Of a stretch of DNA of 64,000 nucleotides, positions 26,328-34,670 are shown piece after piece. A model generated the notes under the pieces. The model was not told where the DNA came from, did not search any database, and saw nothing but the letters and a program-made list of their open reading frames with translations. Each line of letters starts with the position of its first letter. Within the stretch, counting starts at the first letter, position 1. Location: the NCBI RefSeq assembly GCF_002237555.1, contig NZ_CP022540.1, positions 372,001-436,000 on the forward strand. The letters run 5' to 3'. The DNA comes from Antarctobacter heliothermus (lineage in GTDB: Bacteria; Pseudomonadota; Alphaproteobacteria; Rhodobacterales; Rhodobacteraceae). The translations under genes were made by a program, and so were the position numbers.

Positions 26328-27116
26328 ATGCACATGGCTCAATTCGGCGATCTGCGCCTGCACTATGACGTCACCGGCCCCGAAGACGGCATGCCCGTCG
26401 TCTTTGCCAACTCGCTGGGGACGGATTACCGGCTCTGGGACAAGATCCTGCCGATGCTGCCCGCAGACCTGCGCATCCTGCGCTTTGACAAACGCGGGCA
26501 CGGGCTGTCGGATGTGCCGGACGGGCCCTACAGCATGGGCGCGCTGATCTCGGACACCGAAAAACTGATGGACCATACCGGCTTCAAGGACGCCATCTTT
26601 GTTGGCTTGTCCATTGGCGGGATGATCGCACAAGGGCTTGCGGCCAAGCGGCTGGATCTGGTCCGCGCGATGGTGCTGTCCAATACCGGGGCCAAGATCG
26701 GCACCCGCGACATGTGGGCCGACCGGGTCGCCGCGGTGAATGAGGGCGGGCTGGCCTCGGTCGTGGACCCGACGATGGATCGCTGGTTTTCCAAACCCTT
26801 CCATGCGGACCCTGAATTTCCGGCATGGCGCAACATGTTCCTGCGCACGCCTTCGATGGGCTGGACCGGCTGCGCGGCTGCCATTGCAGGCACCGATTTC
26901 ATTTCCTCCACCAGTGGGTTGCGCCTGCCGACGCTGGCCATTGCCGGGTCAGAGGACGGGTCGACCCCGCCCGATCTGGTGTTTGAGACCGCCGATCTGA
27001 TCCCCGGCGCGCAAAAGGAACTGATCCGGGGCGCGGGCCACCTGCCCTGCGTGGAAAAACCAGTGGAGTATGCCGCCATACTCTCTGCCTTCCTGAAGGC
27101 ACAGGGCGCAGGTTAA
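26328..27116 (+). CDS. pcaD: 3-oxoadipate enol-lactonase
   Basis: A 262-residue alpha/beta hydrolase that opens 3-oxoadipate enol-lactone in the protocatechuate branch of the beta-ketoadipate pathway. PcaD-type features: FANSLGTDYRLWDKILPML, RFDKRGHGLSD, nucleophile elbow GLSIGGMIAQ, Asp in AGSEDGSTPP and His in GAGHLPCVE. CGGAGGGA before ATG 26328 sets the start. The next two genes follow at 4 and 6 bases, so this opens a tight operon with a second hydrolase and pcaB. Confidence 0.88.
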   Translation: MHMAQFGDLRLHYDVTGPEDGMPVVFANSLGTDYRLWDKILPMLPADLRILRFDKRGHGLSDVPDGPYSMGALISDTEKLMDHTGFKDAIFVGLSIGGMIAQGLAAKRLDLVRAMVLSNTGAKIGTRDMWADRVAAVNEGGLASVVDPTMDRWFSKPFHADPEFPAWRNMFLRTPSMGWTGCAAAIAGTDFISSTSGLRLPTLAIAGSEDGSTPPDLVFETADLIPGAQKELIRGAGHLPCVEKPVEYAAILSAFLKAQGAG

Positions 27117-27120
27117 CGGC

Positions 27121-27831
27121 ATGGCGCGTATCCTGCTGGTCCACGGCGCATCGCATGGGGCATGGTGCTGGCGCGCCATGCTGCCCGCGCTGACCTCCCT
27201 TGGCCACGATGTCCACGCCATCGACCTGCCGTCACACGGCGACGACCCGACTCCGGTCAACGACGTCACCTTACAGCGCTACGGGCAGGCCATCCTTGAC
27301 GCGCTGGACCGGCAGACGGTGTTGGTGGGGCATTCCATGGCCGGTTTCGCGATCACCCAGGCGGCCGAGATGGACCCGACGCAAATCGCAGGTCTGGTCT
27401 ATCTCTGCGCCTATGATCCCTGGCCGGATCTCAGCCTGACTCAGATGCGGCTGGAGGCCGACGAACAGCCGCTTTTGCCCGCCATCCGCATGGCAGAGGA
27501 CCGGCGCAGCTTTACCTTCGATGCCGCCATGGCGCCCGATCTGTTTTATCAGGACTGTTCGCCGGAGGACGTCGCCTACGCGCTGGACCGCATCTGTCCG
27601 CAATCGGCTGCCGCATCTGCCACGCCTATCCCCCTGACGGACAACTCGCGCAATTTGCCCCGCAGCTATATCGTCTGCACCAAGGACGGTGCCATTCCTC
27701 CTGCCTTTCAGCGCGTGATGGCATCGCGGTTTGACCCGGCCCGCGTGGCCGAGTTGCCCAGCGGCCATTCGCCGTTCTTTTCCATGCCTGATGCGCTTGC
27801 CCGCACCATCGACACCTTAGTGAAAGTCTGA
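27121..27831 (+). CDS. Alpha/beta hydrolase, salicylate-esterase/EstC-like
   Basis: A 236-residue small hydrolase of the plant esterase-like group: ILLVHGASHGAWCWRAMLPAL opening, nucleophile Ser in VGHSMAGFAI, Asp in CTKDGAIPP and His in PSGHSPFF. It lies between pcaD and pcaB with gaps of four and six bases and is surely co-transcribed. A role in releasing aromatic acids from esters to feed the pathway is a plausible inference. Confidence 0.85.
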   Translation: MARILLVHGASHGAWCWRAMLPALTSLGHDVHAIDLPSHGDDPTPVNDVTLQRYGQAILDALDRQTVLVGHSMAGFAITQAAEMDPTQIAGLVYLCAYDPWPDLSLTQMRLEADEQPLLPAIRMAEDRRSFTFDAAMAPDLFYQDCSPEDVAYALDRICPQSAAASATPIPLTDNSRNLPRSYIVCTKDGAIPPAFQRVMASRFDPARVAELPSGHSPFFSMPDALARTIDTLVKV

Positions 27832-27837
27832 TCGTCC

Positions 27838-29169
27838 ATGCCCGCCACACCCTTTGACAGCGCCCACCTGACCCGCCTCTTTGCCACTGGCGACACCGCC
27901 CGCCTATTCTCGGACAGCGCCGAAATTCGCGCCATGATGCTGGTCGAGGCGGCATTGGCCAAGGCGCAGGCCGCTCAGGGCATGATCCCCGAAACCGCCG
28001 CCGCCGCAATCCAGCGCGCCAGCGTCGAATGCCAGATCGACCCGGCACAACTGGCCGAGGCGACGGGCCAGAACGGCGTTGTCACACCTGCCTTTGTCAG
28101 TGCCTTTCGCGCCGCGATGAATGCGCCAGAACACGCGCAGTTCCTGCATTGGGGCGCAACCTCGCAGGACGTTCAGGACACCGGGCTGATGTTGCGCCTG
28201 CGTCAGGCACTGGCCCAGCAGGAGGACCGCTTGCGCGCCACCCTGACCGCGCTGGCACGGCTGGCGACCGACCACGCGACAACCCCGATGGCCGCGCGCA
28301 CCTATGGCCAGCACGCCACGCCAACCAGCTTTGGCGCGCAGGTCGCCGCATGGGGCTGGCCGTTGATTGAGGCGCTGAACGCCCTGCCCGCTTTGCGTGA
28401 AACTGCGCTTCGGGTTTCGCTGTCCGGCGCGGCGGGCACCGCGTCCGCGCTGGGGACGGACCCGGCGGGCCTGCGTGCCCACATGGCAGAGGCGCTGGGG
28501 CTGGGCGATCCGGGGCATAGCTGGCACAGCGACCGCACGCCGCTCCTATCCATCGCCTCATGGTTCACGCGCACAGCGCTGATCGCTGGCAAGATGGGGG
28601 AAGATTTGACCCTTGCCACCCAAAGCGGCATTTCCGAGGTACGGTTGGGCGGCTCTGGTGCGTCGTCAACCATGCCGCAGAAACAGAACCCGGTAGCCCC
28701 CTCCGCACTGGTGGCGCTGGCCCGCCATGCGCAGGGGTTGGACGCGACCCTGCAAGGCACCAGCCTGCACCGCCAGCAGCGCGACGGCGCGGCATGGTTC
28801 ACCGAATGGCTTTGCCTGCCGCAACTGGTGCTGACCTCAGCCGCCGCGATGACCCATGCGCAGGAACTGGCAGAAACGCTGACCCCCGACGCCGACGCCA
28901 TGGCGGCCACGCTGGACGCCACCGGCGGGCTGCTCATGGCAGAGGCGCTGTCCTTTGCGTTGGCGGACTCCATGCCCCGGCCAGAGGCGCAGGCCCTGTC
29001 AAAGAACCTGTGCAAAGAGGCCATCGCCAGCGGCCGCCCTCTGTCAGAGGTCGCCCGCGCGGCCCATCCCGATCTGCCGCAAACCCTGTTTGATCCGGCA
29101 ACCCAGATGGGCACCGCCCCGGCAGAGGCGCAGGCATTTGCCAAGGCCGTCACCTCGCTGACGGCCTGA
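27838..29169 (+). CDS. pcaB: 3-carboxy-cis,cis-muconate cycloisomerase
   Basis: A 443-residue member of the fumarase/aspartase superfamily. The signature loop SSTMPQKQNPVAPS is clear, with HWGATSQDVQDTGLMLR and the AARTYGQHATPTSFG block. PcaB lactonises 3-carboxymuconate to 4-carboxymuconolactone. Adenylosuccinate lyase is the main alternative within the superfamily, but length and the pcaD neighbour favour PcaB. pcaC, pcaHG and pcaQ are not in this window. Confidence 0.87.
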   Translation: MPATPFDSAHLTRLFATGDTARLFSDSAEIRAMMLVEAALAKAQAAQGMIPETAAAAIQRASVECQIDPAQLAEATGQNGVVTPAFVSAFRAAMNAPEHAQFLHWGATSQDVQDTGLMLRLRQALAQQEDRLRATLTALARLATDHATTPMAARTYGQHATPTSFGAQVAAWGWPLIEALNALPALRETALRVSLSGAAGTASALGTDPAGLRAHMAEALGLGDPGHSWHSDRTPLLSIASWFTRTALIAGKMGEDLTLATQSGISEVRLGGSGASSTMPQKQNPVAPSALVALARHAQGLDATLQGTSLHRQQRDGAAWFTEWLCLPQLVLTSAAAMTHAQELAETLTPDADAMAATLDATGGLLMAEALSFALADSMPRPEAQALSKNLCKEAIASGRPLSEVARAAHPDLPQTLFDPATQMGTAPAEAQAFAKAVTSLTA

Positions 29170-29176
29170 ACAGGCG

Positions 29177-30382
29177 ATGCGCCCGCGCGTTGTCTTTCTG
29201 CTGGCCACCGTGACACTGAACGCCATGGGCATCGGCCTGATCCTGCCGGTCGTCCCGGACCTGATTCAGGAAGTGACCGGCCAGCCCCTGTCAGAGGCGG
29301 CGCTGATCGGCGGCGTTCTCAGCACGATCTTTGCGGTGATGCAGTTCCTCTTTGCCCCCTTCATGGGCCGCCTGTCTGACGCCTATGGCAGGCGGCCCGT
29401 GCTGTTGGGCACCCTGGCGATCATGGTCTTGGACTATATCGTTCTGGCGCTGGCCAACACGCTCTGGATGCTGGTGCTGGCACGGATGATCGGCGGCATT
29501 GCCTCGTCCACGCAATCCACCGCCAGCGCCGCCATTGCCGACCTGTCAGAACCGGGCAAACGCGCACGCGGCTTTGGCCTGATCAGCGCAGCCTTTGGGC
29601 TGGGTTTTGTTCTTGGCCCGGTGCTGGGCGGCCTGCTGGCAGAGCTGGGCACACACGCGCCATTCTGGGCGGCAGGAGGGCTGTGCGGCGCGGGCGTTTT
29701 GCTTGGCCTTATGAGCTTTCCCGAAACGCATGCCGCCGCACATCGCCGCCCTGTCACTTGGCGCGGCGTCAACCCGTTTGGGGCCTTTCGCGCCCTGAAC
29801 CGCCTGCCCGGTTTGACCCGCGCGCTGGTCGTCTATTTCCTGTACAACGTGGCCTTTGGCACCTATCCGGCGATCTGGTCGTTCTTTGCGCAGGCGCAAT
29901 TCGCATGGTCGCCCGCCATGATCGGCCTATCACTGGGAGTCTTCGGCGTGTCCTTTGCCGTCGTGCAGGGCGGATTGATGGGCGTGCTCCTGCGCGTCTT
30001 CGGAGAACGCGGCACCGCAACGCTCGGCCTTGCCGTCTCGGCTATGGGCTTTGCCGCGCTGGGACTGGTGACCAATGGCATGCTGGTGCTTTTCTTCGCC
30101 CCGATTGCGGCCATTGGCGCGACCTACGCCCCCGCACAACAAGCCATTCTCAGTCAACGCCTTGGCCCCGACGAACAAGGAGCGTTGCAGGGCGTGCTGA
30201 CCTCCACTGTGGCGGTTGCCATGATGGTGGCCCCCGCGCTGATGTCTCAGGTTTTTGCACTCTTCACCGCGCCTGAAAGGCAAAATCCCCTGCCCGGCGC
30301 GCCTTTTTTGGTCGCTATGACATTGGTCTTGGCGGCGCTGCTGCTCTTTGTCTGGCCGAGGCGCCTCCCTGCCGTAACGTAA
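29177..30382 (+). CDS. TetA-type MFS transporter
   Basis: A 401-residue, 12-helix antiporter of the DHA1/TetA group. The loop 2-3 motif FMGRLSDAYGRRPVLL and the motif C sequence GLGFVLGPVLGGLL mark it as a drug:proton-type exporter. It starts seven bases after pcaB, so it is probably part of the same operon and may export an intermediate or a toxic substrate analogue (inference). No antibiotic resistance phenotype can be claimed. Confidence 0.85.
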   Translation: MRPRVVFLLATVTLNAMGIGLILPVVPDLIQEVTGQPLSEAALIGGVLSTIFAVMQFLFAPFMGRLSDAYGRRPVLLGTLAIMVLDYIVLALANTLWMLVLARMIGGIASSTQSTASAAIADLSEPGKRARGFGLISAAFGLGFVLGPVLGGLLAELGTHAPFWAAGGLCGAGVLLGLMSFPETHAAAHRRPVTWRGVNPFGAFRALNRLPGLTRALVVYFLYNVAFGTYPAIWSFFAQAQFAWSPAMIGLSLGVFGVSFAVVQGGLMGVLLRVFGERGTATLGLAVSAMGFAALGLVTNGMLVLFFAPIAAIGATYAPAQQAILSQRLGPDEQGALQGVLTSTVAVAMMVAPALMSQVFALFTAPERQNPLPGAPFLVAMTLVLAALLLFVWPRRLPAVT

Positions 30383-30475
30383 CGGTCCGCAAGCGACAGG
30401 CATCATGTCGGTTTCTGACGGGCGACGGCCCAAACCCATCCTCAGGGTCAGCCAAAACACGGGGAGTCTTCCACC

Positions 30476-31564
30476 ATGCCACGCATTCGCGCTGCGGTCT
30501 GTACCGCCTTCGACGCGCCCCTCCAGATCGAAGAGCTTGACCTCCGCGCGCCCGGCGCCGGAGAGATCGAGGTCACGCTGGAGGCGGTCGCCATCTGCCA
30601 TTCCGACATTTCTTATGCCGAAGGGGCTTGGGGCGGCGATCTGCCCGCCGTGTACGGCCATGAGGCGGCAGGCCATGTCACCGCTATCGGGGGCGGCGTC
30701 ACCGACTTGAAAGAAGGGGACCGCGTTGTCGTCACCCTGATCCGCGCATGCGGCACCTGTCCCAATTGTGCGGGCGGCCAGCCCACCATCTGCATCGGCG
30801 ACCGACGCAGCGACCCGGTGCTGATGCGCCCCGATGGCACGCCGGTGATCCCCGCCATGTTCTGCGGCGCCTTTGCAGAAAAGGTGGTCGTCGATCAAAG
30901 TCAGGTTGTCGTCATGCCGCAGGACATGCCGGCAGAGGCGGTCTGCCTGCTGGCCTGCGGCGTGATCACCGGCATCGGTGCCGTGATCAATGCGGGCAAG
31001 ATGCGTCCGGGCGATGACGTGGTGGTGATCGGTGCCGGGGGCGTGGGCCTCAACGCCATTCAGGGGGCGCGAATTGGCGGCGCACGCCGGATCATCGCCG
31101 TCGACATGAGCGAGGAAAAGCTGGAAACCGCCCGCGCCTTTGGCGCAACCGACGGCGTGCTGGCCAGCGAAGCGGCCCCTTGGAAAACCGCCACCGACAT
31201 CATGGGCCGTGGCGCGGATGTGGTGGCGGTGACCGTGGGCGCGATCCCCGCCTATGATCAGGCATTGCGCTACCTCGGTTGGGGCGGGCGCATGGTGATG
31301 ATCGGTATGCCCCATTCCGGTGCCATGGCCAGCTATGAGCCGGTTGTGCAGGCGTTCATGGGGCAGCAGATGGTCGGGTCCAAGATGGGCGATGTCGTGA
31401 TCCAGCGCGACATCCCGTGGATGGCCGACCTTTACCGTCAGGGTCGCCTGAAACTGGATGAACTGGTTTCAGGCCGCTGGGCACTGGAGCAGATCAATGA
31501 GGCGATTGCCGACACCAAGGGTGGCGGCGCGCGTCGCAATGTGATCGTGTTCGACAAATCGTAA
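30476..31564 (+). CDS. Zinc-dependent alcohol dehydrogenase
   Basis: A 362-residue MDR enzyme. Catalytic zinc ligands in AICHSDIS (Cys), GHEAAGHV (His-Glu) and later LLACGVITG (Cys); structural zinc Cys in CGTCPNCAGGQPTIC; NAD site VVIGAGGVGLNAIQGA. The sequence is closest to the class III/AdhC-like branch but shorter. Substrate unknown; the next gene is an enolase-superfamily enzyme, suggesting a role in sugar-acid or alcohol catabolism. Confidence 0.88.
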   Translation: MPRIRAAVCTAFDAPLQIEELDLRAPGAGEIEVTLEAVAICHSDISYAEGAWGGDLPAVYGHEAAGHVTAIGGGVTDLKEGDRVVVTLIRACGTCPNCAGGQPTICIGDRRSDPVLMRPDGTPVIPAMFCGAFAEKVVVDQSQVVVMPQDMPAEAVCLLACGVITGIGAVINAGKMRPGDDVVVIGAGGVGLNAIQGARIGGARRIIAVDMSEEKLETARAFGATDGVLASEAAPWKTATDIMGRGADVVAVTVGAIPAYDQALRYLGWGGRMVMIGMPHSGAMASYEPVVQAFMGQQMVGSKMGDVVIQRDIPWMADLYRQGRLKLDELVSGRWALEQINEAIADTKGGGARRNVIVFDKS

Positions 31565-31625
31565 CTCGGATTTTCGCTGGAAATCCGTCTCTGCGTCCAA
31601 CATCGCTCCCGCAGGAGGGCCCGCC

Positions 31626-32858
31626 TTGAAACTCCGCGATCTCGATATCATCGTCACCGCGCCCCCGGCCCCCGGCTGGGGCGGGCGTTACTGGATTCTT
31701 GTCAAACTGACGACTGAGAACGGCATCATCGGTTGGGGCGAATGTTATGCCTCGTCGATTGGGCCAGAGGCGATGCGCGCCGTAATTGAGGATGTCTTTG
31801 CCCGCTACTTTGAGGGCGAAAACCCCGAAAACATCGAACGCATGTTCCGCCGCACCTATTCCTCCGGCTTTACCCAACGCCCCGACCTGACGGTTATGGG
31901 GGCGTTTTCGGGACTGGAAATCGCCTGTTGGGACATTCTGGGCAAGGCACGCAATCGCCCTGTCTGGGCGCTGCTGGGCGGCATGATCAACGACCGCGTG
32001 CGCGCCTATACCTATCTGTATCCTTTGCCCAAACACGGCATGGACGATTTCTGGACCTCCCCCAAAATGGCCGCAGAATCCGCACTGGACTGCGTTGATC
32101 GCGGCTATACGGCGGTCAAGTTCGATCCCGCAGGCCCCTATACCATGCGCGGCGGCCATCAGCCGGGCATGCGCGACATTTCCATGTCGGTCGCCTTTTG
32201 CAAAGCGATCCGGGAGGCGGTGGGCGACCGGGCCGACCTGCTGTTCGGCACCCATGGTCAGTTCAACACCGCAGGTGCGATCCGTCTGGGGCAGGCGTTG
32301 GAACCCTACCTGCCGCTGTGGTTCGAGGAACCGATCCCACCCGACAATCCGTTGGAATTTGCCGAGGTGGCGCGCGCCGTCCGCATCCCCATCGCCACTG
32401 GCGAACGGCTGACCACCCGCGCCGAATTTGCCACCCTGTTGCGCACCGGCGGGGCCAGCATCCTGCAACCGGCATTGGGCCGCGCGGGCGGCATCTGGGA
32501 AATGCGCAAACTCGCCGCTATGGCCGAAAGTTTCAACGCGCAGATGGCCCCCCACCTGTATGCCGGTCCCATCGAATGGGCCGCGAATATCCAGCTTGCC
32601 GTCTCCATCCCCAACCTGTTGATCGCCGAATGTATCGAGACCCCGTTCCACGATGCGCTGATCAAGGGCACCATCAAGGTCGAGGACGGCTTTATCCCCG
32701 CGCCACAGGGCCCCGGTCTGGGCATAGAAGTTGATGAGGAACTGGCCCGCGCGCATCCCTTCACCGGCGATGGTTTGCACTTGCAGATGCAGGATGCGCC
32801 TTGTGATTATGCAAACGGCAACGCGTTTCAGGGCGGAGCGCCAGCAACCGAATCATGA
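31626..32858 (+). CDS. Mandelate racemase/muconate lactonizing enzyme family protein
   Basis: A 410-residue enolase-superfamily protein: N-terminal capping domain, then the TIM barrel with AVKFDPAG (Lys), EEPIPPDN and TGERLTTRAEF (Glu metal ligands), and a basic His in APHLYAGP. At the first metal-ligand position the usual Asp is replaced in FGTHGQFNT, a substitution that seems to define a subfamily; the reaction may therefore differ from sugar-acid dehydration. The start is TTG 31626: AGGAGGG lies six bases upstream, and no better ATG is in frame nearby. Confidence 0.85.
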   Translation: MKLRDLDIIVTAPPAPGWGGRYWILVKLTTENGIIGWGECYASSIGPEAMRAVIEDVFARYFEGENPENIERMFRRTYSSGFTQRPDLTVMGAFSGLEIACWDILGKARNRPVWALLGGMINDRVRAYTYLYPLPKHGMDDFWTSPKMAAESALDCVDRGYTAVKFDPAGPYTMRGGHQPGMRDISMSVAFCKAIREAVGDRADLLFGTHGQFNTAGAIRLGQALEPYLPLWFEEPIPPDNPLEFAEVARAVRIPIATGERLTTRAEFATLLRTGGASILQPALGRAGGIWEMRKLAAMAESFNAQMAPHLYAGPIEWAANIQLAVSIPNLLIAECIETPFHDALIKGTIKVEDGFIPAPQGPGLGIEVDEELARAHPFTGDGLHLQMQDAPCDYANGNAFQGGAPATES

Positions 32859-32887
32859 TCTCGCATTTCCGGAACGAGGCGTTTATA

Positions 32888-32904
32888 TTGCTCTGAAAGA
32901 GCAA
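32888..32904. promoter_or_regulatory. Inverted repeat before the SqrR/BigR-like gene
   Basis: Arms ttgctct and agagcaa around GAA, 12 bases before the start codon of the ArsR-family gene and just after an AT-rich tttatatt. Position fits an autoregulatory operator; no experimental site is known to me with this exact sequence. Confidence 0.5.
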
Positions 32905-32916
32905 ACCGCGAGTCCC

Positions 32917-33252
32917 ATGGAAGATCTGACCAAACTGCCGCCTCCCCCGGAGGAAATGCAAGCCAATGCCCAGCACGCTGCCGCCTTTCTCAAGACGTTG
33001 GCGCATGAAGGCAGATTGATGATCCTGTGTCATCTGGGGTCAGGCGAAAAATCCGTGGGCGAACTCGAAGAATTGCTCAGCATCCGACAGGCGGCCGTCA
33101 GCCAGATGCTGGCGCGCTTGCGCGAGGAGGGGCTGGTGCAAACCCGGCGCGACGGCAAGACGATCTACTACAGTCTGGCAGACGACAACACCAACCGGGT
33201 GATCGGTCTATTGTACGACATATTCTGCGCCCAATCCGATGAGTCCTGCTGA
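32917..33252 (+). CDS. ArsR-family repressor, SqrR/BigR-like sulfide sensor
   Basis: A 111-residue winged-helix protein: LAHEGRLMILCHLGSGEKSVGELEELL then the recognition helix QAAVSQMLARLREEGLV and the wing TRRDGKTIYYSL. Cys38 (MILC) and Cys104 (IFC) are 66 residues apart, the same spacing as the two persulfide-sensing cysteines of Rhodobacter SqrR (Cys41, Cys107); a third Cys ends the protein. SqrR represses sulfide-oxidation genes until reactive sulfur links the cysteines. No sqr or dioxygenase gene is nearby; the downstream amidase gene overlaps by 14 bases. Confidence 0.8.
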   Translation: MEDLTKLPPPPEEMQANAQHAAAFLKTLAHEGRLMILCHLGSGEKSVGELEELLSIRQAAVSQMLARLREEGLVQTRRDGKTIYYSLADDNTNRVIGLLYDIFCAQSDESC

Positions 33253-34663
33253 CCCCCCTTATTCCGGCCCTGACCTGTGTCGTCTGACCGCCTGCGCCGT
33301 GGTGGACCTGCTCAAGCGCGGCGAGGTCAGCCCGCGCGACCTGACAGAGGCTAGCCTGTCGCGCATTGCCGAGACCAGTCCTGCCATCAACGCCATGGTC
33401 ACGCCCTGCCCTGATCGCGCACGGCGGGCCGCCGATGCGGCGAACCCGGCCAGCCTGCTGGCGGGTCTGCCCATCGGCATCAAGGATCTGACCCCGGTCG
33501 CCGGGATCCGCAGTACCTGTGGCACGCCCGCGCTTGCCGACCATGTGTCCAACACCTCGGACCCGATGGTCCTGCGGCTAGAGACCAATGGCGCGGTGAT
33601 CGTTGGCAAGACAAACACGCCCGAAATGGGCGCAGGGGCCAATACCTTCAACCCGGTCTTTGGCATGACCCGAAACCCGTGGAACACCACAATGAACGCC
33701 GGTGGCTCATCCGGTGGCGCGGCGGCTGGGTTGGCCACAGGTGAGGTCTGGCTTAGCCAGGGGTCGGATGTGGGCGGATCGTTGCGTACTCCGGCCAGCT
33801 TTTGCGGCATTGTCGGGCTGCGCCCCTCCCCCGGAGTGGTCGCCAGCCCCGGCGGCGACGGCTTCAACCCGTTTGGTGTCGAGGGGCCAATGGCCCGCAC
33901 GGTCGAGGATTGCGCCCTGATGCTGGACGCCATGGCGGGCTGGGATGCGGTGTCGCCGCTGTCATACCCGGCCCCGGCGCAAAGCTATCTGGCCACCTGC
34001 CGCGCCGACGCAGGCAAAATCCGCATCGCCTATGCCCCTGATCTTGGTGGGTTGACCCCGGTAGAGCCGGACATGGCCGCGCTGCTGTCGGACGCGCTGA
34101 CCCGACTGCAGGCGCCAGATGTGACGGTGGTCGAGGCCGCGCCGGATACCACCGGCACCGACGCCGCCTTTCGCACGTTGCGCGGGCTGGGAATGTGGAC
34201 CGGTTTCCGCGCCACGCCCAGCGCCGTGTCGGACCGTTACAAGGCCACGCTGCGCCAGAACATCGCCGAGGGCGGGGCGCTCACTGTCGACGACATCGCC
34301 GAGGCCCACCTGACCCGCGCACGCCTTTACGACACCATGCGCCAGTTCTTTGGCACCTTTGATGTGCTGGCCGGTCCGGTCACCGGCATCGGCCCGCTGC
34401 CGGTCGAGATTGAATATCCGCCCGAGGTCGCAGGCCACCCCAGCCGCGATTACATCGACTGGCTCCGCTTTGCCTTTCTTGCGACGCTGTGCGGACTTCC
34501 GGCGCTATCGCTGCCCGTGGGCCGCGACGCGCGCGGCCTGCCGGCGGGCCTGCAACTGATCGGCCCGCCAAGGGGTGAGGCGCGCCTGTTGCAGATCGCC
34601 CGGCGGCTGGAACAGGCGACGGGGTTCCCCCCGACGCCCATTGATCCGGTGGTGACACACTAG
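33239..34663 (+). CDS. Amidase signature family hydrolase
   Basis: A 474-residue AS-family amidase. The Ser-cisSer-Lys triad is visible: Lys in PIGIKDLTPV, the Gly/Ser-rich NAGGSSGGAAAGLA and the nucleophile region GSDVGGSLRTPAS. GatA is an alternative, but no gatB/gatC is present and the C-terminus is atypical. Substrate unknown. The start ATG lies inside the last codons of the ArsR-type gene, so translation is coupled to it. Confidence 0.85.
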   Translation: MSPADPPYSGPDLCRLTACAVVDLLKRGEVSPRDLTEASLSRIAETSPAINAMVTPCPDRARRAADAANPASLLAGLPIGIKDLTPVAGIRSTCGTPALADHVSNTSDPMVLRLETNGAVIVGKTNTPEMGAGANTFNPVFGMTRNPWNTTMNAGGSSGGAAAGLATGEVWLSQGSDVGGSLRTPASFCGIVGLRPSPGVVASPGGDGFNPFGVEGPMARTVEDCALMLDAMAGWDAVSPLSYPAPAQSYLATCRADAGKIRIAYAPDLGGLTPVEPDMAALLSDALTRLQAPDVTVVEAAPDTTGTDAAFRTLRGLGMWTGFRATPSAVSDRYKATLRQNIAEGGALTVDDIAEAHLTRARLYDTMRQFFGTFDVLAGPVTGIGPLPVEIEYPPEVAGHPSRDYIDWLRFAFLATLCGLPALSLPVGRDARGLPAGLQLIGPPRGEARLLQIARRLEQATGFPPTPIDPVVTH

Positions 34664-34670
34664 CAGAGCG

